Below are positions 42,835 to 52,631 of a stretch of 64,000 nt of DNA, in pieces. Position 1 is the stretch's first letter; the number at the start of each line of letters is the position of its first letter. Made by a program: the position numbers and the translations under genes. Source of the DNA: Brachybacterium fresconis (GTDB lineage Bacteria > Actinomycetota > Actinomycetes > Actinomycetales > Dermabacteraceae); NCBI RefSeq assembly GCF_017876515.1, contig NZ_JAGIOC010000001.1, positions 1 through 64,000 on the forward strand, read 5' to 3'. The notes beneath the pieces are model-generated. The model ran no database searches and had not been told where the DNA came from. It worked only from the letters and a program-made list of their open reading frames with translations.

Positions 42835-42907
42835 GCGGACGTAGCTCAGCTGGTAGAGCATCACCTTGCCAAGGTGAGGGTCGCCGGTTCGAATCCGGTC
42901 GTCCGCT
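42835..42907 (+). tRNA. tRNA-Gly(GCC)
   Basis: 73 nt. Acceptor GCGGACG with CGTCCGC, discriminator T, anticodon loop TTGCCAA. Near-identical to the minus-strand copy at 42278-42350. CCA is not encoded. Confidence 0.96.
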
Positions 42908-42972
42908 CCGGGGGAACGGCGCGCCCGACATCACGTCGGGAGCGCCGTTCCGTATGATGCACACGCATCTCC

Positions 42973-43046
42973 GGTGGGTTGGCCGAGTGGTTAGGCAACG
43001 GCCTGCAAAGCCGTGTACACGGGTTCGAATCCCGTACCCACCTCCA
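42973..43046 (+). tRNA. tRNA-Cys(GCA), CCA encoded
   Basis: Acceptor GGTGGGT pairs with ACCCACC, the discriminator is T, and CCA follows at 43044-43046. The anticodon loop CTGCAAA gives GCA. The D arm is long (GGCCGAGTGGTTAGGC). Confidence 0.95.
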
Positions 43047-43070
43047 CCTCGGGCCGAGTGCCCGCGGCGA

Positions 43071-43145
43071 GGGCGATTGGCGCAGCGGTAGCGCGCTTCC
43101 CTGACACGGAAGAGGTCACTGGTTCGAACCCAGTATCGCCCACCA
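43071..43145 (+). tRNA. tRNA-Val(GAC), CCA encoded
   Basis: Body 43071-43142 plus CCA. Anticodon loop CTGACAC gives GAC. It is identical to the minus-strand copy at 42173-42247 and is the last gene of the plus-strand array. Confidence 0.96.
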
Positions 43146-43150
43146 CCACG

Positions 43151-43180
43151 AAGGACCCCGGTCTGCGGACCGGGGTCCTT
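43151..43180 (+). terminator. Hairpin terminator of the plus-strand tRNA array
   Basis: A perfect 13-bp stem pairs 43151-43163 with 43168-43180 around the loop TGCG, starting six bases after tRNA-Val. There is no T-tract. Confidence 0.78.
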
Positions 43181-43213
43181 CGTCATCCACCCACGGGGCG
43201 TCCTGCACAGCAT

Positions 43214-43245
43214 GAAGGGCCCCCGCCGTACGGCGGGAGCCCTTC
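43214..43245 (-). terminator. Terminator of the BCCT transporter gene
   Basis: 14-bp arms (43214-43227 and 43232-43245) pair with a single C-A mismatch around GTAC. The hairpin lies 19 bp past the stop codon of the minus-strand transporter gene. Confidence 0.7.
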
Positions 43246-43263
43246 CTGCAGCGGTGACCGGCC

Positions 43264-45177
43264 TCAGCGTGCGGGGCCGGTCCCGTCGGCGGACCCCGCG
43301 GAGTCGGAGCCGGCGGTGGAGGAGTCCGCGGACGCCCCGGCGGAGGGCGCCGACCCGTCGAAGGAGCCGTCGCGCCCCTGCTTCCGGGAGGCTTCCCTGG
43401 TCTCCAGCCGCTCCGCGTCCCCGGGAGAGACCTCGACAAGGGTCTCGACGGTGCGCAGCTCGAAGGGTGAGCCGTCGTGCTTGTCGATCGCCGTCTCGAC
43501 GGAGTCCTCCAGGACGTGCCGGGCCAGACGATTGCGGATCATCAGCGGATCCCTCGAGAGGTCCTTCCAGATCGCGACGCACAGCAGCAGCATGACGATG
43601 ACGAAGGGCAGCGAGGAGACGATCGTGATGTTCTTCAGACCGTTCAGGGCGGCCGCCGGATCATTGCCGCCGGCCAGCAGCATGATCGCTGCCACGGCAC
43701 CGGTCGCCACGCCCCAGAAGACGACGATCCGGCGGGTCGGCTCCTCCGCGCCGTGCTGGCTGAGCCCACCCATGACGATGGAGGCGGAGTCCGCGCCCGT
43801 GACGAAGAAGATCGCGACCAGCACCACGGCCAGCACCATGAGGATGATGTTGACGAAGCCCGGCACCGGCAGCGTCTCGAGGGTCTGGAACAGGATCAGG
43901 TCGAAGTTGATGTCCGGGACCCCGTCGACGACCTGCGCGAGCGTGGCGCCCTCGTCCTGCGCGCGCTCGGCACGCTCCTGGATGCCGATGGCGCCGCCGC
44001 CGAAGATCGAGAACCAGATCAGGGAGACCACGGAGGGGACCAGCAGCACGCCGACGACGAACTGACGGATGGTGCGGCCGCGCGAGATGCGGCCGATGAA
44101 CAGACCCACGAAGGGGCACCAGGAGACCCACCAGGCCCAGTAGAAGATGGTCCAGGTGCTCATCCACTCGTCCAGCGACTGGCCGCCGGCGGCGGAGGTG
44201 CGCGAGGCCATCTCCGGCAGATCGCCGATGAAGCCGCCCACCGCGTTGGGGATCACGTTGAGGATGAACAGCGTCGGGCCGCCGATGAAGACGATCAGGG
44301 CCAGGATCACGGCGAGCACCATGTTGATGTTCGAGAGGTACTGGATGCCGCGCTCGATGCCGGAGACGGCGGAGGCCACGAAGCATGCGGTGAGCACCGC
44401 GATGATGATCACCAGGATCGGCGAGGTCACGTCGTTCATCAGGCCGACGGACTCGATGCCGCCGCCGATCTGCAGGGCGCCGAGGCCCAGCGAGCAGGCG
44501 GAGCCGAACAGGGTCGCCAGGATGGCCAGGATGTTGATCACGCGGCCGCCGATGCCGTCCGAGACGCGCTCCCCGAAGAGCGAGGTGAACATCGAGGAGA
44601 ACAGCTGCGAGCGGCCCAGGCGGAAGGTGCCGTAAGCCATGCCGAGGCCGACGATCGCGTACATCGCCCACGGGTACAGCGTCCAATGGAACAGGGTCGT
44701 GCCGAGCCCGGTGGTCATGGCCTCCGGGGTCGAGCCCTCGACGGTGCCCGGCGGCGGCGACATGTAGAAGAACAGCGGCTCGCCGACCCCGTAGAAGATG
44801 AGCCCGATGCCCATGCCGGTCGCGAACATCATGGAGATCCAGGAAGCAGTCTTGAACTGCGGTTCCTCGCCGTCACGACCCAGCGGGATGCGACCGAAGC
44901 GGGAGGCGGCGACGATGATCACGAAGAGGGTGAAGACGGTCGCGGCGATCACGTACAGCCAGCCGAAGTTGCTCATCACGCCGTTCAGGGCGCGTGTGGC
45001 GACCGCGCCGAGGCCGGTCGGGGAGATCAGGCCCCAGAGGACGAACGCGACAGCGAGGATGCCCGCGATGCCGAAGACGATCTTGTCGGTTCCCAGGCGG
45101 GACTTGCGTCGGCGCCGGGGTCCTGCGTTGCGGAGATCCGCGAGGAGCTCCTGGGTGGTTCGTGTGTTCTGACTCAT
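43264..45177 (-). CDS. BCCT-family betaine/carnitine/choline transporter
   Basis: 637 aa. Sodium- or proton-coupled uptake of glycine betaine or similar quaternary amines, used in osmoprotection. It has multiple transmembrane helices (about 12). The family signature is FYWAWWVSWCPFVGLFIGRIS followed by RGRTIRQF, and the glycine-rich ATGMGIGLIFYGVGEPLFF belongs to the substrate/ion site region. The soluble C-terminal tail of about 100 residues (Glu/Arg then Ser/Gly/Ala-rich) is where related BetP senses osmotic stress; here it ends in a low-complexity run. It is transcribed alone and diverges from thrS. Confidence 0.94.
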   Translation of the reverse strand: MSQNTRTTQELLADLRNAGPRRRRKSRLGTDKIVFGIAGILAVAFVLWGLISPTGLGAVATRALNGVMSNFGWLYVIAATVFTLFVIIVAASRFGRIPLGRDGEEPQFKTASWISMMFATGMGIGLIFYGVGEPLFFYMSPPPGTVEGSTPEAMTTGLGTTLFHWTLYPWAMYAIVGLGMAYGTFRLGRSQLFSSMFTSLFGERVSDGIGGRVINILAILATLFGSACSLGLGALQIGGGIESVGLMNDVTSPILVIIIAVLTACFVASAVSGIERGIQYLSNINMVLAVILALIVFIGGPTLFILNVIPNAVGGFIGDLPEMASRTSAAGGQSLDEWMSTWTIFYWAWWVSWCPFVGLFIGRISRGRTIRQFVVGVLLVPSVVSLIWFSIFGGGAIGIQERAERAQDEGATLAQVVDGVPDINFDLILFQTLETLPVPGFVNIILMVLAVVLVAIFFVTGADSASIVMGGLSQHGAEEPTRRIVVFWGVATGAVAAIMLLAGGNDPAAALNGLKNITIVSSLPFVIVMLLLCVAIWKDLSRDPLMIRNRLARHVLEDSVETAIDKHDGSPFELRTVETLVEVSPGDAERLETREASRKQGRDGSFDGSAPSAGASADSSTAGSDSAGSADGTGPAR

Positions 45178-45480
45178 GGGGAACGTGTCGCTCCCGGTAC
45201 CGCTCCGGGGACCGCGAGGACGCCTCCTTCGTGGGGATGAGGGATGCAAAGCCGTCCTGCAGTAAAGCCGTCCTGCAGCAGCGCCTGCTGCGCGTGGGAC
45301 CGCCTCGGAGCGCAGCCGGGAGCGACTCCGGGAGGGCCGAGCCACCTGAGCCGATGCCCGATCGCCTCCGGCGCACACGGGCCGGGTCGTCGCAGCGGCC
45401 CGGCCCCGGATACCATCGCCTCGGACGGAAACGAGGACCGGCATCGTCGGCCGGCTCGACCCGAGAACAAGGAGCACCCC
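45178..45480. other. Divergent BCCT-thrS regulatory spacer
   Basis: These 303 bases hold no supported gene. A 15-bp direct repeat (45248-45262 and 45264-45278, 16-nt period) lies about 70 bp upstream of the transporter start and could be an operator. On the thrS side there is a candidate -10 TACCAT (45411-45416) and a good AAGGAG before the GTG. No T-box leader could be recognised. Confidence 0.5.
45248..45278. repeat. 15-bp direct repeat, two copies
   Basis: AAAGCCGTCCTGCAG occurs at 45248-45262 and again at 45264-45278, separated by one T. The period of 16 nt is one and a half helical turns. Confidence 0.9.
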
Positions 45481-47481
45481 GTGGCCCAGATCGCCATCAC
45501 CCTGGACGGTTCACCCCAGCAGCTCGAGGAGGGGACCACGGGCACCACGCTCTTCGAGGGCCGCAGCGAGATCATCGCGCTGCGGATCGACGGCGAGCTG
45601 CGGGACCTGTCCACGGCCGTGACGGCCGGTGCGATGATCGAGGGTGTCGAGCTCTCCAGCCCCGACGGCCTGTCGATCCTGCGCCACAGTGCCGCCCACG
45701 TCCTCGCCCAGGCTGTGCAGAAGGCGGATCCGGAGGCGAAGCTCGGCATCGGCCCGCCCATCACCGACGGGTTCTACTACGACTTCGACGTCGCCGAGCC
45801 GTTCACTCCCGAGTCGCTCAAGGCGCTCGAGAAGGAGATGAATCGGATCATCAAGGCGGGGCAGCGCTTCGTCCGACGCGAGATCAGCGACGACGCCGCC
45901 CGCGCCGAAGAGGCGCAGGAGCCCTACAAGCTCGAGCTGATCGGTCTGAAGTCCACCGCCGACGACGCCGCCGAGGGCGCGAGCGTCGAGGTCGGCGAGG
46001 GCGGCCTGACCATGTACGACAACGTCGACCGTCGCGGCGAGGTGGTCTGGACCGATCTCTGCCGCGGCCCTCACCTGCCCACCACCAAGCTGATCGGCAA
46101 CGGCTTCGCCCTGACCCGCTCCGCCGCCGCCTACTGGCGCGGCAGCGAGAAGAACCCGATGCTGCAGCGCGTCTACGGCACGGCATGGCCCTCCAAGGAG
46201 GAGCTGCGCGCCCACCAGGAGCGGATCGCCGAGGCCGAGCGCCGCGACCACCGGCGCCTCGGCAGCGAGCTGGACCTGTTCTCCTTCCCCGACGAGATCG
46301 GCTCCGGGCTGCCGGTGTTCCACCCCAAGGGCGCCATGATCAAGATGGAGATGGAGGACTACTCCCGCCGCCGCCACGTCGAGGCCGGATACTCCTTCGT
46401 CTCCACCCCGCACATCACCAAGAAGAACCTCTTCGAGACCTCCAAGCACCTGGAGTGGTACGCCGACGGCATGTACCCCCCGATGCACGTGGACGAGGAG
46501 GTGGACGCCGACGGCACCGTGACCAAGCAGGGCCAGGACTACTACCTCAAGCCCATGAACTGCCCGATGCACAACCTCGTCTACAGCTCCCGAGGACGCT
46601 CCTACCGGGAGCTGCCGCTGCGGCTGTTCGAGTTCGGCAGCGTGTACCGCTACGAGAAGTCCGGCGTGGTGCACGGCCTGACCCGGGCCCGCGGCTTCAC
46701 CCAGGACGACGCGCACATCTACTGCAGCCGCGAGCAGATGAAGGAGGAGATCTCCCGGACCCTCGACTTCGTGCTCGGGCTGCTGAAGGACTACGGGCTG
46801 GACGACTTCTACCTCGAGCTGTCCACCCGCGATCCCGAGAAGTCCGTGGGCGACGAGGCCACCTGGGCCGAGGCCACGGACACCCTCGAGCAGGTCGCCA
46901 CCGCCTCGGGGCTCGACCTGGTCCCCGACGAGGGCGGCGCCGCGTTCTACGGCCCCAAGATCTCCGTGCAGGCCAAGGACGCGATCGGCCGCACCTGGCA
47001 GCTCTCGACCATCCAGCTGGACTTCTTCGAGCCCGAGCTGTTCGAGCTGGAGTACACCGCGTCCGACGGCTCGCGGCAGCGCCCGGTGATGATCCACCGC
47101 GCCCTGTTCGGCTCCATCGAGCGCTTCTTCGGCGTGCTGCTGGAGCACTACGCGGGAGCCTTCCCGGTCTGGCTCGCACCCGTGCAGGTCGTCGGCGTCC
47201 CGGTCGCCGCCGAGTACGCGCCCTATCTCGAGGAGGTCGCGGCGAAGCTCCGCGCCCACGGGGTGCGCGTCGAGGTCGATTCCTCCGACGACCGCATGCA
47301 GAAGAAGATCCGCACCCACACCAAGGAGAAGGTGCCCTACCTGCTCATCGCCGGCGGCGAGGACCAGGCGGCCGGGGCGGTCTCCTTCCGGATGCGGGAC
47401 GGCAGCCAGGACAACGGCATCGCCGTCGACGAGGCCGTCCAGCGGATCGTCACCGCGATCGCGGACAAGGTGCAGGTATGA
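45481..47481 (+). CDS. thrS: Threonine-tRNA ligase
   Basis: 666 aa from a GTG with AAGGAG 7 nt upstream. Order of domains: TGS (about 3-65), editing SAD domain ([12 protein letters not shown] onward), class II catalytic core with MNCPMHN and the motif 2 stretch [16 protein letters not shown], motif 3 [20 protein letters not shown], and the anticodon-binding domain ([22 protein letters not shown]). It charges tRNA-Thr. It overlaps the HIT gene by ATGA, a pairing conserved in actinobacteria. Confidence 0.97.
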   Translation: MAQIAITLDGSPQQLEEGTTGTTLFEGRSEIIALRIDGELRDLSTAVTAGAMIEGVELSSPDGLSILRHSAAHVLAQAVQKADPEAKLGIGPPITDGFYYDFDVAEPFTPESLKALEKEMNRIIKAGQRFVRREISDDAARAEEAQEPYKLELIGLKSTADDAAEGASVEVGEGGLTMYDNVDRRGEVVWTDLCRGPHLPTTKLIGNGFALTRSAAAYWRGSEKNPMLQRVYGTAWPSKEELRAHQERIAEAERRDHRRLGSELDLFSFPDEIGSGLPVFHPKGAMIKMEMEDYSRRRHVEAGYSFVSTPHITKKNLFETSKHLEWYADGMYPPMHVDEEVDADGTVTKQGQDYYLKPMNCPMHNLVYSSRGRSYRELPLRLFEFGSVYRYEKSGVVHGLTRARGFTQDDAHIYCSREQMKEEISRTLDFVLGLLKDYGLDDFYLELSTRDPEKSVGDEATWAEATDTLEQVATASGLDLVPDEGGAAFYGPKISVQAKDAIGRTWQLSTIQLDFFEPELFELEYTASDGSRQRPVMIHRALFGSIERFFGVLLEHYAGAFPVWLAPVQVVGVPVAAEYAPYLEEVAAKLRAHGVRVEVDSSDDRMQKKIRTHTKEKVPYLLIAGGEDQAAGAVSFRMRDGSQDNGIAVDEAVQRIVTAIADKVQV

Positions 47482-48089
47482 GCGGGCCGGGACCGGGGAC
47501 CGATCCGACCGGGCCGACCGGGCCGGGACGCCCGACGGGGCCCGAGCGGCCGGTCGTCGAGGACGCGGGAGACTTCGCCGGCGTCCCCGACGACACCGAT
47601 CGCCTGTGGACCCCGCACCGGATGGCCTACATCGGCGGGGAGAACAAGCCCGTCGATCCCCACGACGGGGACCAGTGCCCCTTCTGCACGGCACCGCGGC
47701 GGAGCGACGAGGACGCCCTGATCGTCCACCGCGGCGAGGTCGCCTACGTCGTGCTGAACCTCTACCCGTACAACTCCGGTCACCTGCTGGTGTGCCCCTA
47801 CCGGCACGTCGCCGACTACACGGAGCTGGACGACGCCGAGGTGCGGGAGGTCGCCGAGCTGACCCGGACTGCGATGCGGGTGATCCGCGAGGTCTCCGGC
47901 CCGGCCGGGTTCAACCTCGGGATGAACCAGGGGCCGGTCGCGGGGGCGGGCATCGCCGCGCACCTGCATCAGCACGTGGTGCCGCGATGGATGGGGGACG
48001 CGAACTTCCTGCCCATCGTCGGGCACACCAAGGCCATCCCGATCCTGCTGGCGGACACCCGGCGGCTCTACGCCGACGCCTGGCCCTGA
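47478..48089 (+). CDS. HIT-domain protein, AP4A phosphorylase-like
   Basis: 203 aa. A Gly/Pro-rich N-terminal tail of about 35 residues precedes the HIT fold. A CPFC zinc-type pair is near 60-64, and [18 protein letters not shown] and the histidine triad [10 protein letters not shown] follow. It resembles Mycobacterium Rv2613c, a diadenosine tetraphosphate phosphorylase also encoded just after thrS. Aminoacyl-tRNA synthetases make AP4A as a by-product, so the coupling to thrS is sensible. The start overlaps the thrS stop. Confidence 0.9.
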   Translation: MSGPGPGTDPTGPTGPGRPTGPERPVVEDAGDFAGVPDDTDRLWTPHRMAYIGGENKPVDPHDGDQCPFCTAPRRSDEDALIVHRGEVAYVVLNLYPYNSGHLLVCPYRHVADYTELDDAEVREVAELTRTAMRVIREVSGPAGFNLGMNQGPVAGAGIAAHLHQHVVPRWMGDANFLPIVGHTKAIPILLADTRRLYADAWP

Positions 48090-48091
48090 GC

Positions 48092-48097
48092 TAGCCT
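48092..48097 (+). promoter_or_regulatory. Candidate -10 box for the PrsW-like gene
   Basis: TAGCCT lies just after the HIT stop. Transcription would start near 48104, upstream of the strong GGGAGGAG (48113-48120) serving the ATG at 48130. Confidence 0.35.
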
Positions 48098-48129
48098 GAC
48101 CGAGGTCGCAGAGGGAGGAGATCGTCGAG

Positions 48130-49419
48130 ATGAGCACCACGGGAGCCCCTGCGCGCCCCGGGCCGGCCGCGCCCGGTCCGACGGACGCCGGCTACGGCTA
48201 CGACGTCGACCGCCTCGATCCGCGCGCGCCCGGACGGATGGGCGAGGCGGGGCCGCAGCGGCCGCGCCGTCGGCGGCCCTGGCTCCGCTGGGTGCTGTTC
48301 GGCCTGTCGTTCCTCGCTCTCGCGGGCGGCGCCGTGCTGCTGTACGTCTTCATCATCCTGCCGCTGGGCTTCGGGACCTCGCTGGTGGCGTTCACCGCCG
48401 CCCTGGTCCCGGTCGCGATCGTCCTCGGCGCCATCTGGTGGCTGGACCGCTACACCCCGCAGCCCCGGATCTCGCTGATCTACGCCTTCATCTGGGGCGC
48501 AGTGGGCTCGGTGGCGCTGACCTTCGTCATCGGCACCCCCTTCACGGCATGGATCAGCCCGAGCGAGCCGGACCAGGTCACCGCCCAGTTCCTCGGAGCC
48601 GCGGTCCAGGCACCGGTGGTCGAGGAGACCATGAAGTCCGCCGGGCTGATCGGCCTGCTGATCTGGGGGCGCCGCTACATCGCCGGGCCCATCGACGGCG
48701 TGGTCTACGCGGCGCTGATCGCCGGGGGCTTCGCCTTCACCGAGAACATCCTCTACTTCGGCAACTCCTTCCACCAGGCGCAGGCCGCCGGCGAGGTCGC
48801 CGGGTTCTGGCAGACCTTCTTCCTGCGCGGCCTCCTGTCGCCCTTCGCCCACGCCTCCTTCACCGCCCTGTCCGGTCTCGGCCTCGGCATCGCCGCCGAG
48901 CGCCGCTCGCTGATGCTCTACTTCGGGCTCGGCGTCGGCGGGCTCTCCCTGGGCATGATCCTGCACGCCCTGTGGAACGGATCGAGCTTCTTCCTCCCCG
49001 TCGACCCCGAGAACCCGCTGGCGGGCTTCCTGCGCTACTACGTCACCGTGCAGGTGCCGATCTTCGTGCTCCTGGTGGCGATCGTGCTGTTCCTGCGTCT
49101 GCGAGAGCGGCGGATCCTGCGCCGGCAGCTGTCCGAGTACGGCCGCGCGGGCTGGTTCGCGCCCCCCGAGGTCGACATGCTCGTGGCGATGGGGGCGCGG
49201 CGCCGTGCCGAGAAGTGGGCGGGCCGTCATGGCGCGGTCGCCCGGATGGCGATGCGGGACCTGATCCGCGCTGCGATCCAGCTGGGCATGGAGCGCCACA
49301 GCGTGCTGCACGGGAAGCCGTCGGAGCGCACCCGCCGGCGCGAGCGCGAGCTGCTCGAACGCATCACCGCCGACCGCCGCCTGATCGGGGCGCTGACGGC
49401 CCCCGTCGTCCGCCGCTGA
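48130..49419 (+). CDS. PrsW-family intramembrane metalloprotease
   Basis: 429 aa. After a polar N-terminus of about 55 residues come several transmembrane helices. The family motifs are in order: VVEETMK (the paired Glu), FAFTENILYF, and HASFTALSGLGLG, followed by a late ILHALWN helix. PrsW in Bacillus cleaves an anti-sigma factor inside the membrane; no sigma/anti-sigma pair is adjacent here, so the substrate is unknown. The cytosolic C-terminal region of about 110 residues is basic. GGGAGGAG lies 9 nt before the ATG. Confidence 0.9.
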   Translation: MSTTGAPARPGPAAPGPTDAGYGYDVDRLDPRAPGRMGEAGPQRPRRRRPWLRWVLFGLSFLALAGGAVLLYVFIILPLGFGTSLVAFTAALVPVAIVLGAIWWLDRYTPQPRISLIYAFIWGAVGSVALTFVIGTPFTAWISPSEPDQVTAQFLGAAVQAPVVEETMKSAGLIGLLIWGRRYIAGPIDGVVYAALIAGGFAFTENILYFGNSFHQAQAAGEVAGFWQTFFLRGLLSPFAHASFTALSGLGLGIAAERRSLMLYFGLGVGGLSLGMILHALWNGSSFFLPVDPENPLAGFLRYYVTVQVPIFVLLVAIVLFLRLRERRILRRQLSEYGRAGWFAPPEVDMLVAMGARRRAEKWAGRHGAVARMAMRDLIRAAIQLGMERHSVLHGKPSERTRRRERELLERITADRRLIGALTAPVVRR

Positions 49420-49495
49420 GGTCACCGCGCCGGCGGAGGCGCCCGCGACCGGGTCCGCGCCGGCGACCCCGCCGGAACCCCGCACGCCGTGGCCC

Positions 49496-49501
49496 TACAA
49501 T
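49496..49501 (+). promoter_or_regulatory. Candidate -10 box of the yebC-ruvC unit
   Basis: TACAAT, close to consensus, lies 47 nt upstream of the yebC ATG, which has its own AAGGAGAG ribosome binding site. No strong -35 was found. Confidence 0.5.
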
Positions 49502-49548
49502 GGGGCGGCACTGCGCCGGGATCCGGCGCGTGAGTCGTAAGGAGAGAG

Positions 49549-50307
49549 ATGTCCGGGCATTCCAAGTGGGCGACCACCAAGCACAAGAAGGCCGTCATCG
49601 ATGCCAAGCGCGGCAAGCTGTTCGCCAAGCTGGTCAAGAACATCGAGGTCGCAGCGCGCATGGGCGGCCCCGACCCCACGGGAAACCCCACTCTCTACGA
49701 CGCCATCCAGAAGGCGAAGAAGACCTCCGTCCCCAACGACAACATCGACCGGGCCGTCAAGCGCGGCGGCGGCCTCGACGGCGGCGGCGTCGAGTACGAG
49801 ACCCTGATGTACGAGGGGTACGCCCCCGGCGGCGTCGCCGTGCTCGTCGAGTGCCTCACCGACAACAAGAACCGTGCGGTCTCCGAGGTGCGGCTGGCCT
49901 TCAACCGCGGCGGCGGCAACATGGCCGACTCCGGCTCCGTGTCCTACCTGTTCGAGCGTCGGGGAGTGGTGACGGTGCCCAAGGGCGATCTCACCGAGGA
50001 CGGCCTGCTCGAGGTGGTCCTGGACTCCGGCGCCGAGGAGATCCTCGACGAGGGCGAATCCTTCGAGATCCTCTCCGAGGCCACCGACGTGGTCGCCGTG
50101 CGCACCGCGCTGCAGGAGGCCGACATCGACTACGACAGCGCCGAGGCGCAGTTCGTTCCCACCATGCGCACCCCCGTCGACCTCGACGGCGCCCGGAAGG
50201 CGCTGAACCTGATCGACGCGCTCGAGGACAGCGACGACGTCCAGAACGTCTTCTCCAACCTCGACATCCCCGAGGACGTCGCCGCGCAGCTGGCCGAGGC
50301 CGAATGA
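49549..50307 (+). CDS. yebC: YebC/PmpR-family protein
   Basis: 252 aa. It begins [20 protein letters not shown], diagnostic for YebC/TACO1. The middle contains [19 protein letters not shown] and the three-domain order is intact. Family members act as transcriptional regulators or as factors that relieve ribosome stalling at proline stretches. The gene order yebC-ruvC-ruvA-ruvB is widely conserved. AAGGAGAG precedes the ATG by 6 nt, and the stop overlaps the ruvC start. Confidence 0.96.
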   Translation: MSGHSKWATTKHKKAVIDAKRGKLFAKLVKNIEVAARMGGPDPTGNPTLYDAIQKAKKTSVPNDNIDRAVKRGGGLDGGGVEYETLMYEGYAPGGVAVLVECLTDNKNRAVSEVRLAFNRGGGNMADSGSVSYLFERRGVVTVPKGDLTEDGLLEVVLDSGAEEILDEGESFEILSEATDVVAVRTALQEADIDYDSAEAQFVPTMRTPVDLDGARKALNLIDALEDSDDVQNVFSNLDIPEDVAAQLAEAE

Positions 50308-50894
50308 CCCTGCGGGTGCTCGGGGTCGATCCCGGGCTCACCCGCTGCGGGATCGGCGTGATCGATTCCGCCGGCGGTCGACGGGCCACGTTCGTGACCG
50401 CCGGGGTGATCCGCTCGTCCTCCGAGGACCCCATCGACCGCAGGCTGCTCACGATCGCCCGGGGGCTGCGGGCGGCGCTCGAGGAGCACGGCCCGGACGT
50501 GGTCGCCGTCGAACGCGTCTTCAGCCAGAACAACACCTCGACGGTGATGGGGACCGCCCAGGTCTCCGGCATCGCGATCGTGGAGGCCGCCGAGCGCGGC
50601 ATCCCGATCGCGATGCACACCCCCTCCGAGGTCAAGGCCGCGGTGACCGGCAGCGGCCGCGCCGACAAGAAGCAGATCCAGACCATGCTGGTGCGTCTGC
50701 TCGGTCTCGAGGCCCCGCCCCAGCCCGCGGACGCCTCCGACGCGGTCGCGATCGCCCTGACCCAGCTGTGGCGGGGTCCCGGGCCGGTCGCGCTCGACGC
50801 CACCGGCGGGGCGCGCACCAGCGCTCAGGCCGTGTGGGCGCAGGCAGAGCGCACGGCTCGACGCGCCCGGGAGCGCTCCACCTCCCGGCACTGA
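50304..50894 (+). CDS. ruvC: Holliday junction resolvase RuvC
   Basis: 196 aa endonuclease that cuts Holliday junctions made mobile by RuvAB. Catalytic acidic residues are Asp8 in [12 protein letters not shown], Glu in VVAVERVF and Asp in [10 protein letters not shown]. The [13 protein letters not shown] segment is typical. A basic tail of about 25 residues extends beyond the core. It overlaps yebC by ATGA and is 26 bp from ruvA; the gap holds the LexA-type box. Confidence 0.96.
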   Translation: MTLRVLGVDPGLTRCGIGVIDSAGGRRATFVTAGVIRSSSEDPIDRRLLTIARGLRAALEEHGPDVVAVERVFSQNNTSTVMGTAQVSGIAIVEAAERGIPIAMHTPSEVKAAVTGSGRADKKQIQTMLVRLLGLEAPPQPADASDAVAIALTQLWRGPGPVALDATGGARTSAQAVWAQAERTARRARERSTSRH

Positions 50895-50910
50895 TCGAAC
50901 ACTCGTTCTA
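50895..50910 (+). promoter_or_regulatory. LexA (SOS) box upstream of ruvA
   Basis: TCGAACACTCGTTCTA matches the Gram-positive/mycobacterial SOS box (TCGAAC-N4-GTTCGA) except at the last two positions. Its end overlaps the ruvA -10, so bound LexA would block the promoter. Confidence 0.8.
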
Positions 50911-50914
50911 CAGT
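50909..50914 (+). promoter_or_regulatory. -10 box of ruvA
   Basis: TACAGT ends 6 nt before the ruvA GTG. There is no Shine-Dalgarno, so a leaderless ruvAB mRNA is likely from this internal promoter. Confidence 0.6.
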
Positions 50915-50920
50915 GGTGCC

Positions 50921-51523
50921 GTGATCGCATCCTTGACCGGGCGAGTGGCCCGCATCGACCTCGATTCCCTCGTGCTGGACGTCGGCGGCGTGGGCTACCT
51001 CGTCCGCACCACGCCTCAGGCCCTGAGCTCCACCCGCCACGGCGCCGAGCTGATCCTGCACACCGAGCTGGTCGTGCGCGAGGACTCGATGACCCTGTTC
51101 GGCTTCCCCCACCCCGAGGAGGCGGAGACCTTCCGCATCGTGCAGTCCGTCTCCGGGATCGGGCCGCGCACCGCGCTGGCGGTGCTGGCGGTCCTGGACC
51201 CCGAGGAGCTGCGCCGTGCCGTGGCCGAGCAGGACGCCAAGACCATCTCCCGCACCCCCGGGATCGGTCCGAAGGTCGCCGGCCGCATGCTGCTCGAGCT
51301 GGGCGGCAAGCTGCCCGCGCCCTCCACGCCGACGGCGCTCGGCGGTGCGGCCCCCGTCGCCGCCGGCGTCGACGGCGACGTCGTCGAGGCCCTGGTGGGC
51401 CTGGGCTGGCCGGAGAAGGGCGCCGTCTCCGCCGTCGAGGCGGTCCGCGCCGAGGACGACGCCGCGCCGGAGGCCGCTGATCTGCTGCGCCGGGCGCTGC
51501 GCCGGCTCGGAGGCAGCCGATGA
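50921..51523 (+). CDS. ruvA: Holliday junction DNA helicase subunit RuvA
   Basis: 200 aa from a GTG. Domain I is an OB fold ([25 protein letters not shown]). Domain II has two helix-hairpin-helix motifs ([16 protein letters not shown] and [13 protein letters not shown]). The flexible acidic linker leads to domain III, which contacts RuvB ([21 protein letters not shown]). It binds junctions as a tetramer. The start is set by homology: a longer frame upstream lies in ruvC sequence. It overlaps ruvB by ATGA, and a LexA-type box sits directly upstream. Confidence 0.96.
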   Translation: MIASLTGRVARIDLDSLVLDVGGVGYLVRTTPQALSSTRHGAELILHTELVVREDSMTLFGFPHPEEAETFRIVQSVSGIGPRTALAVLAVLDPEELRRAVAEQDAKTISRTPGIGPKVAGRMLLELGGKLPAPSTPTALGGAAPVAAGVDGDVVEALVGLGWPEKGAVSAVEAVRAEDDAAPEAADLLRRALRRLGGSR

Positions 51524-52590
51524 GCCACGAGGACCACGCCCTCGGTGACGACCCGTCGGCACCGTCGGTGACCGATCCCGGTTCCGCACCCCCGGAGCGT
51601 ACGGCCGAGGCCGCGCTGCGCCCGCGCCGCCTCGACGAGTTCGTCGGCCAGCAGGTGGTCCGCGAACAGCTGTCGCTGGTGCTGGACGGAGCCGCCGGTC
51701 GTGGTCGCTCGCCCGAGCACATGCTGCTGTCGGGCCCGCCGGGACTGGGCAAGACGACCCTGGCGATGATCATCGCCGCCGAGCTGGGCGCCCCGCTGCG
51801 CATCACCTCGGGCCCCGCCATCCAGCACGCCGGCGACCTCGCCGCGATCCTCTCCTCGCTCGACGAGGGGGAGGTGCTCTTCCTCGACGAGATCCACCGG
51901 CTCGCCCGCCCGGCCGAGGAGATGCTGTACATCGCGATGGAGGACTTCCGCGTCGACGTCGTCGTCGGCAAGGGGGTCGGGGCGACCTCGATCCCGCTGG
52001 ATCTGCCGCCGTTCACCGTGGTCGGCGCCACCACCCGGGCGGGACTGCTGCCGGCCCCGCTGCGCGACCGCTTCGGGTTCATCGGCCACCTGGACTTCTA
52101 TGCCCCCGAGGAGCTGCGCGAGGTGGTGCGGCGCTCGGCCGTGCGCCTGGAGGAGGACCTCGAGGAGGAGGCCGGGGTCGAGATCGCCTCCCGTGCCCGG
52201 GGCACGCCGCGGATCGCGAACCGCCTGCTGCGGCGCGTGCGCGACTGGGCGCAGGTCAAGGGAGACGGACGCCTCGACCTCGCGGCCGCCAAGGAGGCCC
52301 TGCGCGTCTACGAGGTCGATGATCGCGGACTGGACCGCCTGGACCGCGCGGTGCTCGGGGCCCTCTGCAGGCGCTTCGCCGGGGGGCCGGTCGGACTGTC
52401 CACCCTCGCCGTCGCCGTGGGGGAGGAGACCGAGACCGTCGAGACCATGGTCGAGCCCTATCTGGTGCGCGAGGGGTTCCTGCTGCGCACGCCCCGCGGC
52501 CGCGCCGCCGCCCCGGCGGCCTGGACCCATCTGGGCCTCGAGGCGCCGGAGGGCGGGGGCGGGATCGCCCCGATGCTCGGACGCTTCTGA
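51520..52590 (+). CDS. ruvB: Holliday junction branch migration ATPase RuvB
   Basis: 356 aa AAA+ motor. It has the RuvB opening [19 protein letters not shown], Walker [11 protein letters not shown], Walker [10 protein letters not shown], sensor 1 [17 protein letters not shown] with the arginine finger, and a C-terminal winged helix ending in RTPRGRAA. It drives branch migration with RuvA and hands junctions to RuvC. Translation is coupled to ruvA. Confidence 0.97.
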   Translation: MSHEDHALGDDPSAPSVTDPGSAPPERTAEAALRPRRLDEFVGQQVVREQLSLVLDGAAGRGRSPEHMLLSGPPGLGKTTLAMIIAAELGAPLRITSGPAIQHAGDLAAILSSLDEGEVLFLDEIHRLARPAEEMLYIAMEDFRVDVVVGKGVGATSIPLDLPPFTVVGATTRAGLLPAPLRDRFGFIGHLDFYAPEELREVVRRSAVRLEEDLEEEAGVEIASRARGTPRIANRLLRRVRDWAQVKGDGRLDLAAAKEALRVYEVDDRGLDRLDRAVLGALCRRFAGGPVGLSTLAVAVGEETETVETMVEPYLVREGFLLRTPRGRAAAPAAWTHLGLEAPEGGGGIAPMLGRF

Positions 52591-52631
52591 GGCACGCGCC
52601 ACCGTCTGTGAAGCCGTGCGGGATCGGCGGG

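Noticed and set aside
42173-43145. tRNA-integrated prophage or genomic island
   Set aside because: No integrase, no truncated tRNA copies and no attachment-site repeats beyond the tRNAs themselves were seen.
45195-45225. GGTACCGC and GGGACCGCG near thrS, reminiscent of a T-box core
   Set aside because: No specifier stem, antiterminator pairing or conserved TGG core could be found, and actinobacterial T-boxes are mostly at ileS.
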